Source: Nesterenkonia sp. LB17 (GTDB lineage: Bacteria; Actinomycetota; Actinomycetes; Actinomycetales; Micrococcaceae). From it: a DNA stretch of 64,000 nt. The stretch covers positions 62,001-126,000 of the forward strand of contig NZ_JAJOYX010000003.1 of NCBI RefSeq assembly GCF_022565915.1, read 5' to 3'. The notes below the pieces were generated by a model, which saw only the letters and a list, made by a program, of their open reading frames with translations, had not been told where the DNA came from and did no database searches. Below, one piece after another: positions 63,891 through 64,000 of this stretch. The stretch's first letter is position 1. Every line of letters starts with the position of its first letter. A program made the translations under genes and the position numbers.

Positions 63891-64000
63891 GCGTTTCCTC
63901 CTTCGCCGGCCCTGGTGGGTGCCGGGTTCGCTGCACTGTGACGCGATGCAGCACCATGTGGGGCGGTGCGAACTGATGCTTGGCCGAGCCCGGCCGCACC

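Overview
The window is high-GC DNA with dense, tightly packed genes. It is best explained as chromosome of an actinobacterium of the Micrococcales, probably Micrococcaceae. Supporting features are the enolase-FtsB-DUF501-Ppx gene order, a monomeric NADP isocitrate dehydrogenase, a RegX3-like regulator, NDH-2, an actinobacterial biotin ECF system and frequent GTG/TTG starts. A Nesterenkonia-like genus is a guess from overall flavour and was not tested. I see no insertion sequence, prophage, CRISPR array or rRNA.

Layout. 0-1.7 kb: the start of a membrane-protein gene reading out of the window, then bioY and an EcfT gene behind a BioQ-type operator. 1.8-15.9 kb, all on the minus strand: tRNA-Leu(TAA), NDH-2, a mycosin-like protease coupled to Ppx/GppA, DUF501, FtsB/DivIC, enolase, MazG, adenosine deaminase, DedA, thymidine phosphorylase, cytidine deaminase, an M20 amidohydrolase and mannose-1-phosphate guanylyltransferase. 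16.3-19.9 kb: sdhCDAB, ending in a strong terminator, then an ATP-grasp protein. 21-32.7 kb: YihY, TrpS, exonuclease III, small membrane proteins, an MFS drug-type exporter, a MacB-like ABC system and an ABC-2 exporter whose two permeases are fused.

32.7-46.9 kb is the accessory highlight, a phenylpropanoid/vanillate catabolic island. A NitT/TauT-type ABC importer (two permeases, one ATPase, two paralogous lipoprotein receptors) surrounds genes in the same order as the phd cluster of Corynebacterium glutamicum: a divergent MarR regulator, then SDR, TIM-barrel hydrolase, acyl-CoA dehydrogenase and MaoC hydratase, with the CoA ligase further on. Next come a PadR regulator (VanR-like) and vanAB. 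Together these would import hydroxycinnamates such as ferulate or p-coumarate, activate them as CoA thioesters, shorten the side chain by two carbons without a thiolase, and O-demethylate the resulting vanillate. Ring-cleavage genes are not in the window. Four promoters in the island each carry a CRP/GlxR-like box (TGTGA-N6-TCACA type), which suggests global catabolite control layered on the local MarR and PadR regulators.

46.9-64 kb returns to housekeeping and envelope functions: an LLM flavoprotein, folD, glyA, a Fur-family regulator, three lipoprotein genes (one a tiny acidic repeat protein), a GH13 trehalose-synthase-like enzyme with a coupled LLM oxidoreductase, gamma-carbonic anhydrase, a D-2-hydroxyacid dehydrogenase, monomeric icd, mgtE, purH and a RegX3-type response regulator. 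All assignments come from reading the translated sequence; no database search was run.
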